The notes beneath the pieces are model-generated. The model had not been told where the DNA came from. It made no database searches and was given only the letters and a program-made list of their open reading frames with translations. Below are positions 16,158 through 23,982 of a DNA stretch of 64,000 nt, in pieces. Source of the stretch: Saccharopolyspora hirsuta (GTDB taxonomy: Bacteria > Actinomycetota > Actinomycetes > Mycobacteriales > Pseudonocardiaceae); NCBI RefSeq assembly GCF_008630535.1, contig NZ_VWPH01000003.1:124001-188000 (forward strand). Direction: 5' to 3'. Numbering within the stretch: position 1 is the first letter of the stretch; each line of letters starts with the position of its first letter. Position numbers and translations under genes: made by a program.

Positions 16158-17075
16158 ATGGGGCTACAAGTGAATTTCACGAAGAAGGCCGTTGCCGGTC
16201 TGGCGACGGCGACCGCCGCGGTTCTGCTCGCGGCATCTCCCGTCCACGCGGAGCCGAGCGACGTGACCACCGGGTACGTCGTGGTCGACGCGGATTCCGG
16301 GGAGACGAAGGCCAAGGACAACGAGCACCACAAGTTCCGGTCGGCTTCGCTGGTGAAGCTGCTCATCGCGATCGACTACCTCGAGAAGCTCGACGGCGCG
16401 GAGATCCCGGCCGAGGACCGCGCGCTGCTGGAGCCGATGCTGCGGTCCAGCAACGACGACGCGGCCAGCGTGTTCTGGGTCCGCGGCGGCCAGCAGGAGA
16501 TCATCGAGCGGATGGTGTCGAAGATCGGCCTGACCGACACCGCTCCCCCGCCTGCCGAACAGCCGGGCGTGTGGGGCTACACCGCGGTCAGCGCGGCCGA
16601 CGTCGCCAAGGTCTACCAGTACATCTTGGACGATGCCGAGCCCGAGGTCCGCGAGTTCATGCTGACCAACCTGCACGCCCACACCAAGTGCGCGGGCGAC
16701 GGTTTCGACCAGTCCTTCGGGATCCCCAGCGCGGTCGACGAACCGGGCGCGGTGAAGCAGGGCTGGTCCGGCTTCGGCGAGGGTCCGGAGCCCGGCGAGG
16801 AGTGCGAGGACTCCAGCAACCCGGCGCTGACCGCGAGCGTCCTGGCCTCCCCGGAGGTCCAGGAGGCCCGCCGCATCGCCCCGGCCGAAGCCCCCGGGAC
16901 CCGGGCGGCCGGTGACATCGACCTGAAGCGCCGAGCGATGCACACCTCGGGAACGGTCGGCGACGACGACAAGATCATCGTCCTCCTCACCCTCCAACCG
17001 GAGGACACCTCCTGGGAGCAGGCGTCCAAGACCACAACAACCCTCACCAAACTCCTGGACCGCACCACCGACTGA
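16158..17075 (+). CDS. Secreted serine beta-lactamase/PBP-fold protein
   Basis: A 305-residue exported protein with a signal peptide (about residues 1-31, ending SPVHA-EP). It has the ordered motifs of the penicillin-recognising fold: SLVK at about 64-67 (SxxK), SSN at about 96-98 (SxN) and KQG in VKQGWSG (the K[ST]G position). A lysine-threonine swap to KQG and no obvious omega-loop glutamate motif make true beta-lactamase activity uncertain; it may be a small DD-peptidase-like or non-catalytic protein. Actinobacteria carry many such proteins of unknown role. A terminator and repeat copy B follow. Confidence 0.8.
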   Translation: MGLQVNFTKKAVAGLATATAAVLLAASPVHAEPSDVTTGYVVVDADSGETKAKDNEHHKFRSASLVKLLIAIDYLEKLDGAEIPAEDRALLEPMLRSSNDDAASVFWVRGGQQEIIERMVSKIGLTDTAPPPAEQPGVWGYTAVSAADVAKVYQYILDDAEPEVREFMLTNLHAHTKCAGDGFDQSFGIPSAVDEPGAVKQGWSGFGEGPEPGEECEDSSNPALTASVLASPEVQEARRIAPAEAPGTRAAGDIDLKRRAMHTSGTVGDDDKIIVLLTLQPEDTSWEQASKTTTTLTKLLDRTTD

Positions 17076-17096
17076 AAAACCAGGCAAGCGCAACAA

Positions 17097-17137
17097 CTTC
17101 GCCGCTCACCGGACACCAAGCCCGGCGAGCGGCGAAG
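17097..17137 (+). terminator. Terminator after PBP-fold gene
   Basis: CTTCGCCGCTC (17097-17107) pairs with GAGCGGCGAAG (17127-17137), followed by GTTTTC. Nothing else is evident between here and repeat copy B at 17311. Confidence 0.8.
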
Positions 17138-17310
17138 CCGTTTTCGGCCGCATCCGGCGGGTGGACAGAGACCAACGTTCCGACCGCCAAGCCACGAACC
17201 TCGCAAACCGGCCAACGCCTGACCCGGCAGCCGAAGGCCAGCAAAAGCAGCGAGACGACGTCGCAGATCAGCCACCGTCAGGCAAGCGGCGAAGCCGCTT
17301 CCAGCGGTAA

Positions 17311-17520
17311 ACAGCAACCGCGACGAACGACCGGCACCGACCTCAAGGTCGCCGCATGCGCCGCAGGCGCATAACCCACCCTCGCAGCTTGCACCGCCGC
17401 GGGTTCTCAGCGTTCGCCTGGCGAGGACGGCCCTGACGCCGTGTATTGGACATACATAAGTCAGGGCACCCACAGCCAGGCGGGCGCTGAGGTTCCGCCA
17501 CCGGCACCGCTTCTCAGAAG
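17311..17520 (+). repeat. Dispersed structured repeat, copy B (left end missing)
   Basis: About 210 bp align with the core of copies A and C, from CGACGAACGACCGGCACCG through the CGCCGCAGGCGC and TCGCCTGGCGA hairpins to the CCGCCACCGGCACCGC end. Both palindromic ends are absent. It lies between convergent genes. Confidence 0.8.
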
Positions 17521-17547
17521 GACCACTGGAATCCACGGACACAAAAA

Positions 17548-17595
17548 CGGTGGTGCCCAGCGAAGAGAGGGGGAGTACTTCGCCGGGCACCACCG
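17548..17595 (-). terminator. Terminator of the chaplin-like gene (distal)
   Basis: CGGTGGTGCCC (from 17548) pairs with GGGCACCACCG (to 17595), with an inner CGAAG/CTTCG step. Confidence 0.7.
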
Positions 17596-17690
17596 CAGGG
17601 GGTGTGGTCGTCCGAGCCGGGACGGCCACGTGGAGCGCGTAGCGATCTACGCAGCTCCGGAATGTAGTTGTGATCTCGGACCCCCGCCAG

Positions 17691-17718
17691 CCTGAACGGT
17701 GTGTTGTACCCGTTCAGG
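17691..17718 (-). terminator. Terminator of the chaplin-like gene (proximal)
   Basis: CCTGAACGG (17691-17699) and CCGTTCAGG (17710-17718) form a 9-bp stem 19 bases past the chaplin stop. Confidence 0.7.
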
Positions 17719-17736
17719 TGGCGGGTGTGCCCGTTG

Positions 17737-18219
17737 TCAGCCGGTGACCGCGTGGTGACCGAGCACCGGCGCCGGGGACGGCGCGGTGGGCAGGTCGGAG
17801 TTCGACGGCGGCGTCGTGCTCTGGACCGGCGGCGGGGTCTCGCCCTGCACCGGCGGGACCACACCGTCGCCCGGGGGCATCGGGGTGTCGTCGACCGGCG
17901 GGGTCTCGCCCTGCACCGGCGGCGGGGTCTCGCCCTGCACCGGCGGCTCCCAGTCGTCCTGCGCCGGGGGCTTCCCCTCGGGGTGGTCCGCGATCGGCGC
18001 GTTGACGCACTGGTTGCCCTGCGGCGACAGGATCGACACGACCGCACCGATCACCGCGATGTTGTTGCCGCACAGCTGGATCGGCGCAACGCTCAGGTTG
18101 TTGTCGTTGCCCGCGTTGATGCCGTCGTTGTCGGCGCTGTCGGCGAACGCCGGAATGCCTCCGGCGAGCAGTCCTGCGCCTGCGACGAATGCGCCGGCGA
18201 GGCAAGCACTTCTACGCAT
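17737..18219 (-). CDS. Chaplin-like secreted protein with proline-rich repeat tail
   Basis: A 160-residue secreted protein. Signal peptide about 1-27 (ending PAFADS). Residues about 40-80 match a chaplin domain: VAPIQLCGNNIAVIGAVVS...GNQCVN, with two cysteines spaced for a disulfide and the CGN..VIG signature. The remaining half is a Pro/Gly-rich tail with three to four copies of PPVQGETPP. Chaplins coat aerial hyphae and spores as amyloid-like surfactants. No LPxTG sortase signal is seen. A GGGAGGG ribosome site precedes ATG 18219. It lies 47 bases behind the L,D-transpeptidase on the same strand, suggesting a shared cell-surface role. Confidence 0.82.
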   Translation of the reverse strand: MRRSACLAGAFVAGAGLLAGGIPAFADSADNDGINAGNDNNLSVAPIQLCGNNIAVIGAVVSILSPQGNQCVNAPIADHPEGKPPAQDDWEPPVQGETPPPVQGETPPVDDTPMPPGDGVVPPVQGETPPPVQSTTPPSNSDLPTAPSPAPVLGHHAVTG

Positions 18220-18266
18220 AGGCCCTCCCAATTCGTTGTCGTTCGGGGTGTTTCCATCCGCGGTGA

Positions 18267-19055
18267 TCACCGCAGGTGGACCAGGGTGCCCAGCGGCAGC
18301 GTGGTGAGCAGCTGGAGCGCGTCGTCGGGCACCCGGACGCATCCGTCGCTGCTGGCCTGGCCGAACACCGACGGTTCGGGCCAGCCGTGCAGCGCAACGG
18401 TGCCGGGTCCGCCGCCATAGGTGCTGAAGGTGTTGGAGTGGGTGCCCAGCGGCAGGATGATCGGGCTGAACTTGGTCACCGTCTCCTCGATCGCGGCCAT
18501 GATGTAGGTCCGGCCGCGCGGGGTCGGCGAGCTGGTCGCGCCAACTCCGACCACCCATTCACCGATGGGCGCGCCGTCCTTGCGCACCACGAGGCGGCGA
18601 GCGTCGATGTCGACGTCGACCACGTAGGGCGTTCGGGCGCGTTCGACCGGGCCGTCGGTGCGGACCCAGCCGGTGCTGCCGTTCGGGCGGGACGGGAGCA
18701 GCACCTGCGCCCACGGCCCGCGTTCGGCGATGATCGGCACCCAGGTCGGGTTCTCCAGCTGCTTCGCGGGCAGCTTGGCGAACACCGCGCCGTCGGGTGC
18801 GTGGTGCACGGCGATGTCCTGCTTGACGCGCAGGACCACGCCACCGGTCTCCCCGTTCGGCGCCGGGTCCTTCGGCGCGGTGGGGAACTCGGTGAAGGTG
18901 CTGGCCGGTGCCTGCATGCCGAGGTCGGCCCGGGCCATCAGCTGGGCGGGCTGGGCGGCCGGGGCGCTGCCGCAGCCCGTGAGCGCGACGCACAGCGCGC
19001 CCAGTGCAGCACCCAGCTGGATCCTGCGCCTGGCAGCGGCGGTCCGTGTACTCAT
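18267..19055 (-). CDS. L,D-transpeptidase (YkuD) lipoprotein
   Basis: A 262-residue lipoprotein: signal peptide with lipobox LTGC near residue 28, a middle domain with SH3-like strands (VHHAPDGAVF...GWVRTDG), then the YkuD catalytic domain with HGW...GQASSDGCVRV, which supplies the histidine and the SxGCxR cysteine and arginine. Such enzymes make 3-3 peptidoglycan cross-links or attach proteins to the wall from outside the membrane. The short length and lone lipobox resemble actinobacterial LdtMt-like enzymes. It is followed by the chaplin-like gene, probably in one transcript. Confidence 0.93.
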   Translation of the reverse strand: MSTRTAAARRRIQLGAALGALCVALTGCGSAPAAQPAQLMARADLGMQAPASTFTEFPTAPKDPAPNGETGGVVLRVKQDIAVHHAPDGAVFAKLPAKQLENPTWVPIIAERGPWAQVLLPSRPNGSTGWVRTDGPVERARTPYVVDVDIDARRLVVRKDGAPIGEWVVGVGATSSPTPRGRTYIMAAIEETVTKFSPIILPLGTHSNTFSTYGGGPGTVALHGWPEPSVFGQASSDGCVRVPDDALQLLTTLPLGTLVHLR

Positions 19056-19321
19056 GATCGGCTCCTGGCCCGTCGGAGGTACCGGTTCCCGGCGTCGGCC
19101 GGGAAAGCACCTGTGCGGTTGGCGGTTTGACCTGCGAGATCAAATGCTGGACGGACGCTAACCCGGAGGCGCAAGCTGTTGACGTGGGCCGATCGTCGCG
19201 CGATCCGGCGAATCCACCGTCTGAACAGGACAAACAGGCCAGCTTGATCGATTGAATTAAATCGTTACTAAGAAGCGATCACTCAATAGTGTTGCTTTTT
19301 TAGCTCTTCCGAGCGACAAAT
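19056..19321. other. Intergenic region with AT-rich patch
   Basis: No gene is supported. The upstream part must hold the L,D-transpeptidase promoter. From about 19235 to 19315 the sequence is unusually AT-rich for this chromosome (GATTGAATTAAATCG, TTGCTTTTTTAGC), a possible regulator-binding or promoter patch. Confidence 0.5.
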
Positions 19322-19364
19322 GGCCGGATCGCTCAAGCCCCAAAAGGGCTCGAACAACCCGGCC
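19322..19364 (-). terminator. Terminator of DUF4352 lipoprotein gene
   Basis: Outer stem GGCCGG/CCGGCC and inner stem AGCCC-caaaa-GGGCT, 17 bases beyond the minus-strand stop. Confidence 0.7.
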
Positions 19365-19380
19365 GAGGGGTGCCGGAGCG

Positions 19381-19932
19381 TCACTTCCAGCTGGCGAGCA
19401 CGCCCATCGACTTGTCGTTCACGTCGGTCGGCTCGTACTCGACGGTGAAACCGGTCGCGTCCGCCGGGACGTCGTAGACGATCTTGCCCGACACCTGCTG
19501 CCCCCGGGACAGCAGGTGCAGGAACATGTTGTCCAGCGACACGGTGGTCGGCTGGTACCGGTTGCCCTGCGCGTCGATCAGCGTGAACTCGTCCTCGCTG
19601 ATGTTCTCGACGGCACCCGCCACCAGTTCCGCCTGGGCGTCGACGGCGACGTACTTGCCGACCTCCGGCTGGAAGAGCGAATCCGCGGGGGTGTAGTCCG
19701 CGGGGGCCGCGACGGACACCTTCAAGCGGGCGCCCATCTCCTTCTCGACCTCGGCGAACTCGCCGAAGGCCACCGGACCGCTGGTGGTCTCCTCGGACGC
19801 CTGACCGGTCTCCGAGCTGCCGGAGTCCGGCTTGGTCGGCATCTCGATCGGCACGGCGGCACCGCAGCCCGCCAGCCCGATCAACAACGCCGCGGCCAGG
19901 GGTGCAATCAGCCTGTTCAACGTTCCTCGCAC
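19381..19932 (-). CDS. DUF4352-like lipoprotein
   Basis: A 183-residue exported lipoprotein with lipobox LAGC and a Ser/Thr-rich linker before one Ig-like beta domain: FGEFAEVE...VGKYVAVDAQAELV...FTLIDAQGNRYQPTT...SGKIVYDVPADATGFTVEYEP. This is the pattern of DUF4352/telomeric-repeat-binding-factor-2-like extracellular domains. A paralogue lies at 49295-49819 with the same GKYV, GNxYP and DVPADATG landmarks. GTG 19932 is chosen from the signal peptide; there is no clear ribosome site, and a start further upstream near 19992 cannot be excluded. Role unknown. Confidence 0.75.
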   Translation of the reverse strand: MRGTLNRLIAPLAAALLIGLAGCGAAVPIEMPTKPDSGSSETGQASEETTSGPVAFGEFAEVEKEMGARLKVSVAAPADYTPADSLFQPEVGKYVAVDAQAELVAGAVENISEDEFTLIDAQGNRYQPTTVSLDNMFLHLLSRGQQVSGKIVYDVPADATGFTVEYEPTDVNDKSMGVLASWK

Positions 19933-20087
19933 AAGGGGTGTTCGAATGGGTTCAGGAACAGGACTTTTGCACGCCAGAACGACGAATTTCACCGGAATGG
20001 ACTAATGTTCTGAAGGATATTCGCACTGCACTCGGGATGAGCGCGGCTCATTCCCGGCTGGCGCAGGCCAGCTCGGCGAAGCGGGGT

Positions 20088-20128
20088 GGCCGGTCGGCGC
20101 GCGGGGAGGGACGACGCGCCGACCGGCC
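20088..20128 (-). terminator. Terminator of the small zinc-finger operon
   Basis: GGCCGGTCGGCGCG and CGCGCCGACCGGCC pair as a 14-bp stem, 56 bases beyond the stop of the minus-strand gene ending at 20184. Confidence 0.75.
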
Positions 20129-20183
20129 GTCCGGCTCGACGCCGCAGGTCGGGGGCATCGGCGACGAGCCGGGATTCGGGTGG

Positions 20184-20456
20184 TCAGAGGCGGCGGAGCC
20201 CGTCCAGCACGCGCTGCTGCAGCTCCAGCGGCGGCCCGGCATCGTCCGATGTGGACTCGACCGGTTCGCGGAGCCGATGTCGGCCGACGCGTTCTCGTTC
20301 CCGCCGCTCGGCTTCCACGTGCGCGACGAGCTGCCACACGGTCAGCGCGCCCTCGCCGCCCCCGGCATGCTGAGCGCGGCGCGGCCGCCAGGTGATGACG
20401 AGGTAGCAGGCGAGGATCGCCGCGACGTATCCGATCTGCGGCACGAGTTCCACCAT
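20184..20456 (-). CDS. Small membrane-anchored protein of unknown function
   Basis: A 90-residue protein with one N-terminal transmembrane helix (VPQIGYVAAILACYLVITW) followed by a charged helical tail (VAHVEAERRERERVGRHRL). Not recognised. ATG 20456 has a GGGAGG ribosome site, and the gene starts 18 bases after the stop of the zinc-finger gene, so both are one operon. The pair stands divergent from the XRE/DUF397 cluster. Confidence 0.6.
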   Translation of the reverse strand: MVELVPQIGYVAAILACYLVITWRPRRAQHAGGGEGALTVWQLVAHVEAERRERERVGRHRLREPVESTSDDAGPPLELQQRVLDGLRRL

Positions 20457-20474
20457 GTCGAGTCCTCCCGGAGT

Positions 20475-20696
20475 TCAGCGAGCGTCGTCGGCCATCCGCC
20501 GCGCGGCGGCGTTGCAGTCGGTGCAGGTGCCCCAGAGCCAGGCGACCTCGGAGTTGTCGGCGACGAGCTCGGCCCCGCACAACGTCCGAACCCCGGTCCC
20601 GCTCGGATACGCCAAAGCCCCATCAGGCCGCGCATCGGTACTCGCATGCCGCGCCCCACCAGCAGGAACCCAATGAAACGGATACACGGTCACCAC
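20475..20696 (-). CDS. Small zinc-finger-like protein associated with XRE/DUF397 clusters
   Basis: A 73-residue protein with the pattern of small actinobacterial zinc-finger proteins: HWVPAGGARHAS near the start, TLCGAE and WLWGTCTDCNAAA, so that one cysteine, the CTDC pair and the histidine could bind zinc. Such genes are common beside Scr1-type XRE regulators in Pseudonocardiaceae. Its function is unknown. It is divergent from the XRE gene at 20825; about 128 bases separate the starts. Confidence 0.7.
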   Translation of the reverse strand: MVTVYPFHWVPAGGARHASTDARPDGALAYPSGTGVRTLCGAELVADNSEVAWLWGTCTDCNAAARRMADDAR

Positions 20697-20824
20697 CCCA
20701 GGTCAACGGTTGATCGGGTCTCAGTCCCGAAGCTGACATGGGAAATATCGGGAGCAATCCCTCCCTTTTAAATCCTTCGATTCGGTGTCGTTCCGCCACG
20801 ATCGGGTCGCGCTACGCTCCAGCT

Positions 20825-21673
20825 ATGCCGACCATCCCGACGCGGCGGAAGAAGCGGCTCGGCCAACATCTCGCGCGTCTTCGCGTGGAAGCCGACAAGA
20901 CGCTCGCCGAGGCAAGTGCACTGCTGCGCGTCGGTGATTCGACGGTCAGCCGCTACGAGACCGGCCACAACAGGCCTGGCTGGGCGACGTTGCAGGCATT
21001 GCTCGCGTTGTACAGCGCGAGCGAGGACGAACGCGCCGAAGCCGCCGCGCTGTGGGAGGACGCTGGCGAACGAGCTGCTCGGATCGTCACCCCGAACGGT
21101 TCGCCCAAGGCCTTCCGCGCCTTCCTCCGCGCTGAGGCGGAGGCCGACTCCGTACGCATCCTCGGCCCGCTCGTCATCCCGGGCCTGCTACAGACGCAGG
21201 GGTACGCCCGCGCGCTCAACTCGAGCGGCAGGCAGTTCCACGCAGCCAGCCCTGAGCGCTACGTGAACGCTCGCATCAACCGCCAAGCACGGCTGACCGG
21301 GCCAGCTCCGCTCCAGCTGCACGCCTTGATCGACGAGTCGGTCATGCATCGGCTCGTCGGCGGGCCTGAGGTCATGGCCGAGCAGTTGACCCACCTGCTC
21401 GCCAGCAGCGAGCGCGACAACGTGACGATCCAGATCGTCCCGTTCAGCCTCGGCTCGTACGGCACCATGACCGGCGGCTTCACGGTGGTCGACTACAGCA
21501 CTCCGGAGGATCCGCCCGCCGTCTATCTGGAGTACATCGCTGGCGGTTCTTGGGTGGAGAATGCAGACGATGTGCAGCAGTTCCTCGACATGTTCGACGA
21601 GATCTCCTCGTCGGCGCTGTCACCTGCCGAATCGTCGGAACTGATCCGCTTGAGGTCGAAGGAGTTGGAATGA
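20825..21673 (+). CDS. XRE-family regulator with DUF5753 (Scr1-like)
   Basis: A 282-residue regulator. Residues about 10-65 form a helix-turn-helix of the cro/XRE type (LGQHLARLRVEADKTLAEASALLRVGDSTVSRYETG). The rest is DUF5753: LVIPGLLQTQGYARAL, NARINRQARLTG, VTIQIVPFSLGSYGTMTGGFTVVDY and VYLEYIAGGSWVE. These regulators are typically paired with DUF397 proteins and influence development and antibiotic production in actinomycetes. ATG 20825 precedes the HTH; its stop overlaps the DUF397 start by ATGA. Confidence 0.94.
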   Translation: MPTIPTRRKKRLGQHLARLRVEADKTLAEASALLRVGDSTVSRYETGHNRPGWATLQALLALYSASEDERAEAAALWEDAGERAARIVTPNGSPKAFRAFLRAEAEADSVRILGPLVIPGLLQTQGYARALNSSGRQFHAASPERYVNARINRQARLTGPAPLQLHALIDESVMHRLVGGPEVMAEQLTHLLASSERDNVTIQIVPFSLGSYGTMTGGFTVVDYSTPEDPPAVYLEYIAGGSWVENADDVQQFLDMFDEISSSALSPAESSELIRLRSKELE

Positions 21674-21861
21674 GCGGCTTGAACTGGCGCAAGAGCACCC
21701 ACAGCGGCAGCGGGGCCAGCGAATGCGTGGAGCTGGCCATCACCGAGGCGACCACCTACATCCGCGACACGAAGGACCGCGACGGCGGCACGTTACGCGT
21801 GGGCCAGCCGTCGTGGGTCTCGTTCCTGGCCACCGTCAAGGCGGGGCGCCTGGACCGCTGA
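21670..21861 (+). CDS. DUF397 protein, copy 1
   Basis: A 63-residue DUF397 protein: LNWRKSTHSGSGASECVELA and the end WVSFLATVKAGRLDR are the family signatures. It is translationally coupled to the XRE gene (ATGA). DUF397 proteins act as partners, probably anti-repressors or antitoxin-like adaptors, of the XRE/DUF5753 regulators. Its last 100 bases are almost identical to copy 3. Confidence 0.95.
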   Translation: MSGLNWRKSTHSGSGASECVELAITEATTYIRDTKDRDGGTLRVGQPSWVSFLATVKAGRLDR

Positions 21862-21873
21862 CAAGGAGTCCTC

Positions 21874-22071
21874 ATGCACCAACATCTGAAGGGCTGGCGG
21901 AAGTCCAGTCACAGCACTCAGCAAAGCGCGTGCGTGGAAGTCGCCATCAACGGCAGTTCCGCTGGTATCCGAGATTCCAAGCTCGGCGAGCAAAGCCCTG
22001 TGCTGCTGTTGTCCGCCCCTTCCTGGGCCGCCTTCCTGACCAAGGTCAAGGACGGCCACCTGGACCGATGA
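21874..22071 (+). CDS. DUF397 protein, copy 2 (divergent)
   Basis: A 65-residue DUF397 protein: GWRKSSHSTQQSACVEVAINGS and SWAAFLTKVKDGHLDR. It lies between the two near-identical copies yet is clearly diverged in sequence (GEQSPVLLLSAP in place of DGGTLRVGQP), so it may serve a different XRE partner. It begins 12 bases after copy 1 with an AAGGAG ribosome site. Confidence 0.95.
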   Translation: MHQHLKGWRKSSHSTQQSACVEVAINGSSAGIRDSKLGEQSPVLLLSAPSWAAFLTKVKDGHLDR

Positions 22072-22085
22072 ACAGGCAGGCGGTG

Positions 22086-22280
22086 ATGGCAAACGGCCTG
22101 AACTGGCGCAAGAGCAGCCGTAGCGGCAGCGGTGCCAGCAACTGCGTCGAACTCGCCATCGGCGAGTCGGTGACCTGCATCCGCGACACGAAGGACCGCG
22201 ACGGCGGCACGTTACGCGTGGGCCAGCCGTCGTGGGCCTCGTTCCTGGCCACCGTCAAGGCGGGGCGCCTGGATCGCTGA
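22086..22280 (+). CDS. DUF397 protein, copy 3
   Basis: A 64-residue DUF397 protein: LNWRKSSRSGSGASNCVELAIGES and RVGQPSWASFLATVKAGRLDR. The ATG at 22068 overlaps the stop of copy 2 (ATGA) and would add MNRQAV; 22086 is preferred as the family start, but both fit. The C-terminal half is nearly base-identical to copy 1, pointing to recent duplication or gene conversion. Confidence 0.93.
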   Translation: MANGLNWRKSSRSGSGASNCVELAIGESVTCIRDTKDRDGGTLRVGQPSWASFLATVKAGRLDR

Positions 22281-22301
22281 GTCCGGTCCTGGCGGGGGTG
22301 G

Positions 22302-22363
22302 CGATTTCGCGCGAAATCGGCGTTGGGCCAGGCACGCGGGTGCCGTTTTCGCGCGAAATCGGC
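22302..22363. repeat. Short palindrome-pair repeat 1
   Basis: CGATTTCGCGCGAAATCG (22302-22319, perfect palindrome) and a second, GCCGTTTTCGCGCGAAATCGGC-type palindrome (22342-22363) are separated by 22 bases, between the ends of convergent genes. A related pair, inverted, lies at 63330-63392. Confidence 0.8.
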
Positions 22364-22400
22364 GCGCATCCCAGCGCAGCAGGTCGGTCCGGCCGGGCCG

Positions 22401-23813
22401 TCAGGTGCGGCGGGTGAGGTGGATCGGGAGGCCGTCGGTGGGCATGGGGCCCGTGCCGTAGCGCATCGGGGGTTCGTAGTCCGGGGCTGCCGTCCAGCGG
22501 TGGCGGAGGAGGAGTTGGTGGAGGATCGCCTTCACCTCCATCGTGCCGAAGTGCATGCCGATGCACTTGTGCGCTCCGCCGCCGAACGGGGCCCACGCGT
22601 AACGGTGGACCTTGTCCTCGCGGCGGTGGTCGGCGAAGCGCTCCGGGTCGAACTCGTCCGGGTTCGGCCACCACTGCGCCATCCGCTGGGTCGCGTAGAC
22701 CTGGGCGACCACCTTGGTGCCCGCCGGGACGTGGTGGCCGAGGATCTCGGTGTCCTTGACGGTCTCGCGGAACAGCCCGCCCACCGGGGCGTTGAGGCGC
22801 ATGGACTCCTTCACCACCATGTCCAGCAGGGGTAATCGGTCCAGGTCGGCGTGCTCGACGGCCGGTTTGCCCAGGGCCAGGGCCTCCTCGCGGACGCGGT
22901 CCTGCCACTCCGGGTGCTTGCCGAGGTAGTGGGCCGTCATGGCGAGCGTGATCGTGCTGGTGTCGTGCACCGCCATCAGCACGAAGATCATGTGGTTGAC
23001 GATGTCGTCGTCCGAGTAGCGGTCGCCGTCCTCGGTCTCGGCCCGGCACAGCACGCTGAACAGGTCCTGGCCGTCGCCCGCCCGCTTCGCCGGGATCCGC
23101 TCCCGGAAGTAGCGCTCCAGGAACCGGCGCCCGCGCAGGCCCCGCGCCCAGGTGCCGCCGGGCACGTCGGCGCGCACGATCGCGTGGCCGCCGTGCACCG
23201 CGTCCACGAACGCGCGGCTGAGCCGGTCCGCGTCCGCGCCGGGCTCCTCCCCGACGAAGACCTCGGTGGCCAGGTCGAGGGTGAGCCGCTTCGCCGCGGT
23301 GTACACCGGGAACCGCTCGCCGGGCCGCCACTTGGCGAGCTCGCGCTCGATGGCCGGGGTCATCGCGTCGAGGTAGCCGACCAGGCGCTCCCGGCTGAAG
23401 GCCTGCTGCATGATCCGCCGGTGGTGCAGGTGCTCGTCGAAGTCCAGCAGCAGGATGCCGCGGCGGAAGAACGGGCCGATCAGGTAGTCGTAGAAGCCTT
23501 CGTTGCCGAAGGCCTTGTCGCGGTTGGTGGCCACCGCCTCGATCGCGTCCGGACCCATCACGGTCACCGCCCGGGTGCCGAGCGTCACGCCCCACGACAC
23601 CGGACCGAACTCCTCGTACCGGCGGCGGGAGGACCCGAGGAGATCGGTCAGCACGCTGACCGTGTGCCCGATGACCGGCAGCCCGCTGTTGCCGAGCACC
23701 GGCCGCAAACCGGAGCCCGGTGGTGGTTCGGCCAGCGGGCGGACCGCGGAAGCCATCCGCTCGGCCCGGTGGATCGTGGACTGCAGCTGTCTGACGAGCG
23801 TCCGAGTCGTCAC
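22401..23813 (-). CDS. Cytochrome P450
   Basis: A 470-residue P450 with all landmarks: the I-helix segment LMAVHDTSTITL (usual AGxDT, here AVHDT), the K-helix ESMRL (ExxR), a PNPDEFDPERF meander and the heme loop FGGGAHKCIGMHFG with the cysteine ligand. It should hydroxylate or otherwise oxidise an organic substrate with ferredoxin-supplied electrons; no ferredoxin gene is adjacent. The valine in place of glycine in the I-helix is unusual. GTG 23813 is preferred because GGAGGT stands 5 bases before it; a longer ATG form begins at 23852. Substrate unknown. Confidence 0.93.
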   Translation of the reverse strand: MTTRTLVRQLQSTIHRAERMASAVRPLAEPPPGSGLRPVLGNSGLPVIGHTVSVLTDLLGSSRRRYEEFGPVSWGVTLGTRAVTVMGPDAIEAVATNRDKAFGNEGFYDYLIGPFFRRGILLLDFDEHLHHRRIMQQAFSRERLVGYLDAMTPAIERELAKWRPGERFPVYTAAKRLTLDLATEVFVGEEPGADADRLSRAFVDAVHGGHAIVRADVPGGTWARGLRGRRFLERYFRERIPAKRAGDGQDLFSVLCRAETEDGDRYSDDDIVNHMIFVLMAVHDTSTITLAMTAHYLGKHPEWQDRVREEALALGKPAVEHADLDRLPLLDMVVKESMRLNAPVGGLFRETVKDTEILGHHVPAGTKVVAQVYATQRMAQWWPNPDEFDPERFADHRREDKVHRYAWAPFGGGAHKCIGMHFGTMEVKAILHQLLLRHRWTAAPDYEPPMRYGTGPMPTDGLPIHLTRRT

Positions 23814-23924
23814 CGGCGACCTCCCTGCGGAGCGGGGCACACCCCCTTCCACGGAAGCACGTCGCCGGTGCGCGAATCATCCGCCGTCAGCACGAACCTG
23901 ATCCGCCGAACGCCTGGTCAAGGA

Positions 23925-23968
23925 CCGTGAGCGCTTTCTGGCGCTATGGCACCACAAAGTGCTCACGG
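23925..23968 (-). terminator. Terminator of the ABC exporter operon, GTGAGC-type palindrome
   Basis: CCGTGAGC and AAAGTGCTCACGG flank an inner imperfect stem. It lies 15 bases beyond the permease stop and shares its outer arm with palindromes at 2017-2064 and 59231-59274. Confidence 0.75.
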
Positions 23969-23982
23969 GACGATCTCGGCCA

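Noticed and set aside
16158..17075. True class A beta-lactamase
   Set aside because: SxxK and SxN are present, but the third motif is KQG and no ExxxN omega-loop motif is seen, so hydrolysis of beta-lactams cannot be claimed.
17044..17244. 66-residue minus-strand frame in the gap before repeat copy B
   Set aside because: It overlaps the end of the PBP-fold gene and a terminator hairpin, lacks a ribosome site and shows no known pattern.
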